A stretch of 64,000 nt of DNA from Deuterostichococcus epilithicus (lineage: Eukaryota > Chlorophyta > Trebouxiophyceae > Prasiolales > Stichococcaceae): contig JAVTLE010000014.1 of the NCBI GenBank assembly GCA_033439295.1, forward strand, positions 1,550,001-1,614,000, written 5' to 3'. The translations under genes and the position numbers were made by a program. Each line of letters opens with the position of its first letter. Positions within the stretch are counted from its first letter, which is position 1. The notes below the pieces were generated by a model. That model was not told the DNA's origin and did no database searches. It worked only from the letters and a program-made list of their open reading frames with translations. Positions 60,501 to 64,000 of this stretch are shown piece by piece.

Positions 60501-61167
60501 TTTTGCTGAGCACTTACGGCTGGGGATCGACCCCTTGCCCGTGATGCATAAGGACCGCGCAGGTGCTGACTGATACGCCCCGCCTTCCCAAGACGATTGC
60601 CATTTGAACTCCCGCATCGGCCGACGCCCCCCGTAGGTTCGACAAGAAGTACTGGGCGACGTACAAGGTGCTGGACATCCTGCAGAAGGTGTTCTACCGT
60701 AGCAACCCGGCGCGGGAGGCGTTTGTCGAGATGTGCGAGAGCGACTACGTGCAGAAGATGACCTTCGACAGCTACCTGTACAAGACGGTCGTGCCCGGCA
60801 ACCCGCTGGACGACGTCAAGCTGCTCGTGCAGGTGCCGACTCCCCTCCCTCCGCTGTGAAGGGTTTTTAAAGTCAGGCCTGTGCAGGCAGCTCTGCTAGC
60901 ACTCCAGTGACTGCAAACCTGTACGAGTCCGACTGCAGTCCGACCCTCTCACAGTGCCCGTTCTCGGGGCAGTCCATGGGTTGAGACAGAGCCACACTGC
61001 AGGCGAATTGACTCCTTGACAAATATCAGACCCCTGCTTCCTTCTGACCTTGCTGTGCTGCCCTGCAGACCGTCGGCTCGCTGCTGCGCGGCAACGCGCT
61101 GCGAAATGCCGCAGCAAAGTCGGTCTCTTTCGGCTCGCGGCCCCAGGGCGCCGCCGCCGCACGGTGA
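57549..61167 (+). CDS. CHLP: Geranylgeranyl diphosphate reductase, plastid
   Basis: NADPH-dependent flavoprotein that reduces the geranylgeranyl chain to phytyl for chlorophyll and tocopherol. Ten exons (57549-57746, 57943-58092, 58363-58530, 58693-58833, 59106-59219, 59530-59703, 59957-60107, 60319-60436, 60637-60832, 61069-61167) sum to 1509 bases, 502 residues plus stop. Exon 1 is a basic transit peptide with no acidic residue before ARSD. Exon 2 has the FAD motif LRAAVIGGGPAGACAAETLA. Then PCGGAIPLCMIGEFDLP, SPSNREVDVG, the GADGANSRVAKEIGAGEYDY block, [20 protein letters not shown], the second FAD contact GRAGLVGDAAGYVTKCSGEG (across an intron) and the family C-terminus VFYRSNPAREAFVEMCES and MTFDSYLYKTVVPGNP. 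Order and size match plant and algal CHLP. A light-regulated promoter is expected, but no element could be picked out. Confidence 0.96.
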
Positions 61168-61546
61168 GCGAATGATGCCTTAGTCGCAGCCCGCCAGACC
61201 TGAGGCAGCACGCACGCTCCTTGCAGCGGGGAGCGCTGCGGCTGCCGCAGGCGGCGGCACACCGAGGCAGGGCCTGCGTTTACAGCAGGTTGATGCTGGC
61301 ACCGCGCCATGTGCCACTGTCCCTGCTGCGGCACTGGCGGCAGCCGGCAGCGCCCCTATCCGCCTTCGCAGCATGGCTTTGACAGACATGCCGCGGGGCG
61401 CTGCTGTGCATGCAGTGACAGCTCCAGTGGGAACAAACAGTTGTAGGGTACGTCATTAGGGTTCGGGAGAGCATTGAGACCGTGTTTGGACGAGTGTATT
61501 ATTAGCAACGTTGGAATTCGTTTGCGTTTGTTTCCGCACTGGGTAC

Positions 61547-61551
61547 TGTAA
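61547..61551 (+). terminator. Candidate TGTAA poly(A) signal of CHLP
   Basis: TGTAA 380 bases past the CHLP stop, giving a 3' UTR of about 400 bases if used. Confidence 0.4.
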
Positions 61552-61680
61552 CAATCTCCTCCATCGGCCACCTTCCCCATTTGCGGCCATCGCAGAACAT
61601 TCCATATCACAGCTGCTCGTGTCAGCCATTTTTATTTAATCTCGTGCCTGTTGATCGCCACTGCCAGTGCCTATGCATAC

Positions 61681-61685
61681 TTACA
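61681..61685 (-). terminator. Candidate TGTAA poly(A) signal of the DNA methyltransferase
   Basis: TTACA here, and a second at 61739-61743, read TGTAA on the minus strand, 200-260 bases past that gene's stop. If both neighbours use these signals, the two 3' UTRs stop short of overlapping by about 130 bases. Confidence 0.4.
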
Positions 61686-61939
61686 CTCCGACTACAGGTT
61701 CTCCACAACACACGTGCTGAGCACAGTAGTCCTCACATTTACAAAGCCCACTCTCAGATGGGGCAAACTGTCCCAGCGGGCGGCCTTTTCCATCACTGCA
61801 GACTGGCAAAGTTCTTCCCTACATTGCTACACCTCCTCAGTACACGACCTGTGCGCCCGCGCCGGCGCCACACCTTGCAGAGCAACCAGTCACAGCCCTC
61901 ATTGCCACCCCCGCCCGAGCTGCCACTCAAAGGCCCTGC

Positions 61940-63716
61940 TCAGATGCCCGCGAGGCCGGCGTCGATGGAGGCGTTGATGGCGGCGTCGGCCTTGGCCTCG
62001 AGCACCGAGCGCAGCTGGCGGCCGAGGGCAGCCGCGAGCGGCGGCGGCACAGCGTTGCCAATCTGTCGGTGCTTCATGTGCACGTTGCCGTAGAACCGGA
62101 AGGAGTCTGGGAAGCCCTGCAGCGCAGCAGGGCGGGGTGCCATCAGCGTGAAGGAGCGGGCGTGATCTGAGCACAAACCGATCGAAAGGCAGCTGATGCA
62201 GTCCTGGCGTCAAGACTTTTTCGCTGTTTCCTGCCATCCTCCAGCGGGTGTTGTGTGGCCATGTGCATGCTTGTACGTGTGGCAGCTCGTGCACGAGGGA
62301 GGAAAGGCAGGTCGTAGGGGGACGCTTGCCTGCGCGCGGGCGCACTCGCGGACGGAGATGATGCGGTGCTGGTCCGGGTGGAACACCTGCCCCACCTTGC
62401 CCATGGGCTGAGGGTCCGTGGTGCTGGTGGGGAAGTGCCCCCCCCAGTCCAGCCGCCCAAACAGGCCGCGCCAGCCGTTGTGCCGCTCCGCCGTGTTGGG
62501 CAGGCACCACGGCACCAGCGGCTGGCCCTGCAGCAGGAAGCGGACGCATGTGGTGTCAGGGTCTGAAGCGGCTTCGATTGGGCAGCACCTGGGTGCTGCA
62601 GCAGGTCCTTCCAGACCCCGAGCTGCGGCGTGGATGTGCACTCTGCGGTCCGACATCTGGAGTGCAAGGGGAGCATATCCTGCCGCAGCCGGATGCTGTC
62701 CTCTGGCCACCTCCCTCACTGCGGCTCTCCGCCAAGCCTGGCTGCTGGCTGCTGACCAAGCAGCAGCGCGCAGGACCGGCGCGGGCGAGTGAGCAGAGTT
62801 TGACTCATCAGTAGGGTTTCCAGGGGTCACCTTGAACTTCTCGCGGGACGGGTCCTCGCGCACGATCGCCTCCAGGCAGCGCCAATCGGCGCCGGGCGTG
62901 TTGGTGGGGATGCACTTGCAGCGCTCCAGGTTGAGCTCGTTCATCTCCTTGGCGACATGGTCCAGCAGTGCCGCCGCCCCGTCCCGCATCTCCCTCTGGA
63001 AGGCGCTCTGCGGCGGCCCTGCAGCAGCAGCAGCACGGCAGGTCACACGAAGCCTGCTTCAGGGTTTGTCCCGGCACCGGTTGCACCCTCGTCCCGACTG
63101 AAATTTGGAAGCAAACGGCGAGCAGAGGCAGCAGACTACTGCTCCTCACCAGCGGCAGCACCGGTGGTGATGCTGTCGCATTGCAGCCAAGCCACAGGAC
63201 TGTCCGGAGCTCGAAAGCCTGCAATTGAGCAGGCGGCAACTGCTGCAGCGCACCAGAAAAGGGCATCTCCTCCACTGCGGCGCCGTTGTCGATGGGCGGC
63301 AGGTCGCCGATGGCGTCGCGCACCGTCACTGCCCGCCGCGGACGCCCAGGCGCCGCCGGCACCGCAGAGTATGCCACCTGTGGGGGTGACGGTCGAGATT
63401 GGGGATGGCTGCACGAGGCCCGGCAGCAGTCCTGGTGCTGTGCATTCGCTCGCGATCCTGCTGGGCCATTGAGTCAGCAGGAACGACACTGATACAGACA
63501 TGCCCAGACATTGCACGTAGACGCTGCATCGCAGCAGCAAGACCGAGGGAAGCGCACCCCGCCGGGCAGGTTGATGGTGAGCTGCGGGCTGGCGAACACG
63601 TGCGCCGCGGCGGGCCAGTCGGGCAGCGTCTCGCCGGGCGCCGCCGCCACGATGAAGGTGCGCTTGCGCGACTGCGCCACCCCGAAGTTGCCCGCGTTCA
63701 GCACGCCGAACCGCAC
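61940..63716 (-). CDS. DNMT1: DNA (cytosine-5)-methyltransferase, DNMT1/MET1 type (C-terminal part; 5' end beyond window)
   Basis: Maintenance CG methyltransferase. Five exons of the catalytic domain are visible: about 63555-63716 ([20 protein letters not shown], then [14 protein letters not shown]), about 63245-63375 ([20 protein letters not shown]), about 62815-63020 ([20 protein letters not shown] and [14 protein letters not shown]), about 62340-62530 ([20 protein letters not shown], then [20 protein letters not shown], then [12 protein letters not shown]) and 61940-62115 ([20 protein letters not shown] then [12 protein letters not shown], methyltransferase motifs IX-X). The order and wording are those of DNMT1/MET1, not chromomethylase. 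The catalytic PCQ and ENV motifs lie upstream of the QVRFG exon, so they fall past the right edge; nothing in 63717-64000 looks like an exon. TGA at 61940-61942. Confidence 0.92.
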
Positions 63717-64000
63717 CTGCGCGCACACGTGAGCCTTGAGCCGGGCTTGCTGCAATCGAAGGGTTCAGGGTCCGAGGCACAGCGCCATTGAGATTCCTGA
63801 AGCTGCGGCCGCGGTCTGGTGCACTGTTAAGACAGGGAGCAGACTGTCGGCTCATGAGCGCACGCATTGACACTGCTCGAGCAGCCTGCCAGGGCGAGCT
63901 TCATGACACCAAGTTGCTGGTCTTCGTCTGCAGAAGGAGTCTGCGCTGGGGGCTTGAGACACGGCATGCGAGGGTGATGCGGGGAGGGACAGTGCGCGCC

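Larger units (their letters stand above)
61168..61939. other. Convergent 3' spacer
   Basis: Between CHLP (+) and the DNA methyltransferase (-). The middle (61430-61760) is A/T-richer than the coding flanks. Both strands carry TGTAA signals here; no gene is seen. Confidence 0.45.

Noticed and set aside
62210-63046. Minus-strand open frame of 278 codons taken as one exon
   Set aside because: Only parts match DNMT1; the stretches between (for example around 62550-62810) read as intron.
1-64000. Transposons, tRNA, rRNA, CRISPR arrays or viral insertions
   Set aside because: None seen: no transposase or reverse-transcriptase motifs, no long terminal or inverted repeats, no cloverleaf sequences recognised by eye.

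Overview
The window is nuclear DNA from a plastid-bearing green alga, most likely a trebouxiophyte (Chlorella-like) chlorophyte. Coding sequence is GC-rich and rich in Ala, Gly and Pro, and genes are cut by many introns of about 80-300 bases. One gene makes chlorophyll (geranylgeranyl reductase), several proteins start with transit-peptide-like N-termini, and a plant-type TPLATE-complex subunit is present. TGTAA, the usual green-algal poly(A) signal, occurs after or inside several stop codons. All gene models here were spliced by eye. Those for L2HGDH, the DUF212 protein, the plastid membrane protein, the VOC protein and CHLP add up to whole codons across all exons (385, 176, 172, 121 and 502 residues).

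Layout, left to right: ARMC8/GID5 C-terminal part (+, cut by the left edge); L-2-hydroxyglutarate dehydrogenase (+), convergent with dephospho-CoA kinase (-); a Tat-SF1/CUS2/ELF9-like splicing factor (-), divergent from the TPLATE subunit TWD40-2 (+); a DUF212 phosphatase-like membrane protein (+), convergent with a protein I do not recognise (-); a two-RRM RBPMS/Whi3-like protein (+); a small plastid membrane protein (+), convergent with a SANT/Myb-like protein (-); a glutathione-reductase remnant (-); a small VOC/glyoxalase-like protein (+), convergent with a 10-kb strawberry-notch/FORGETTER1 helicase (-); PAN2 deadenylase (+), divergent from that helicase; CHLP (+), convergent with the C-terminal half of a DNMT1/MET1 cytosine methyltransferase (-, running off the right edge).

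The genes do not form one pathway. Several act on RNA or chromatin (Tat-SF1-like, RBPMS-like, SBNO/FGT1, PAN2, DNMT1); others are housekeeping metabolism (CoA, 2-hydroxyglutarate, chlorophyll), endocytosis (TWD40-2) and ubiquitin-ligase structure (ARMC8).

The observations most worth following are: (1) the normally dead ubiquitin-hydrolase-like domain of this PAN2 carries Cys, His and Asn at the three ubiquitin-protease catalytic positions, plus the oxyanion Asn; (2) three introns in three genes appear to use GC-AG splice sites; (3) the helicase gene contains two separate cases of duplicated splice acceptor plus exon start, one of them triplicated; (4) two conserved-looking proteins could not be assigned. 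I found no transposon, CRISPR array, tRNA or rRNA.
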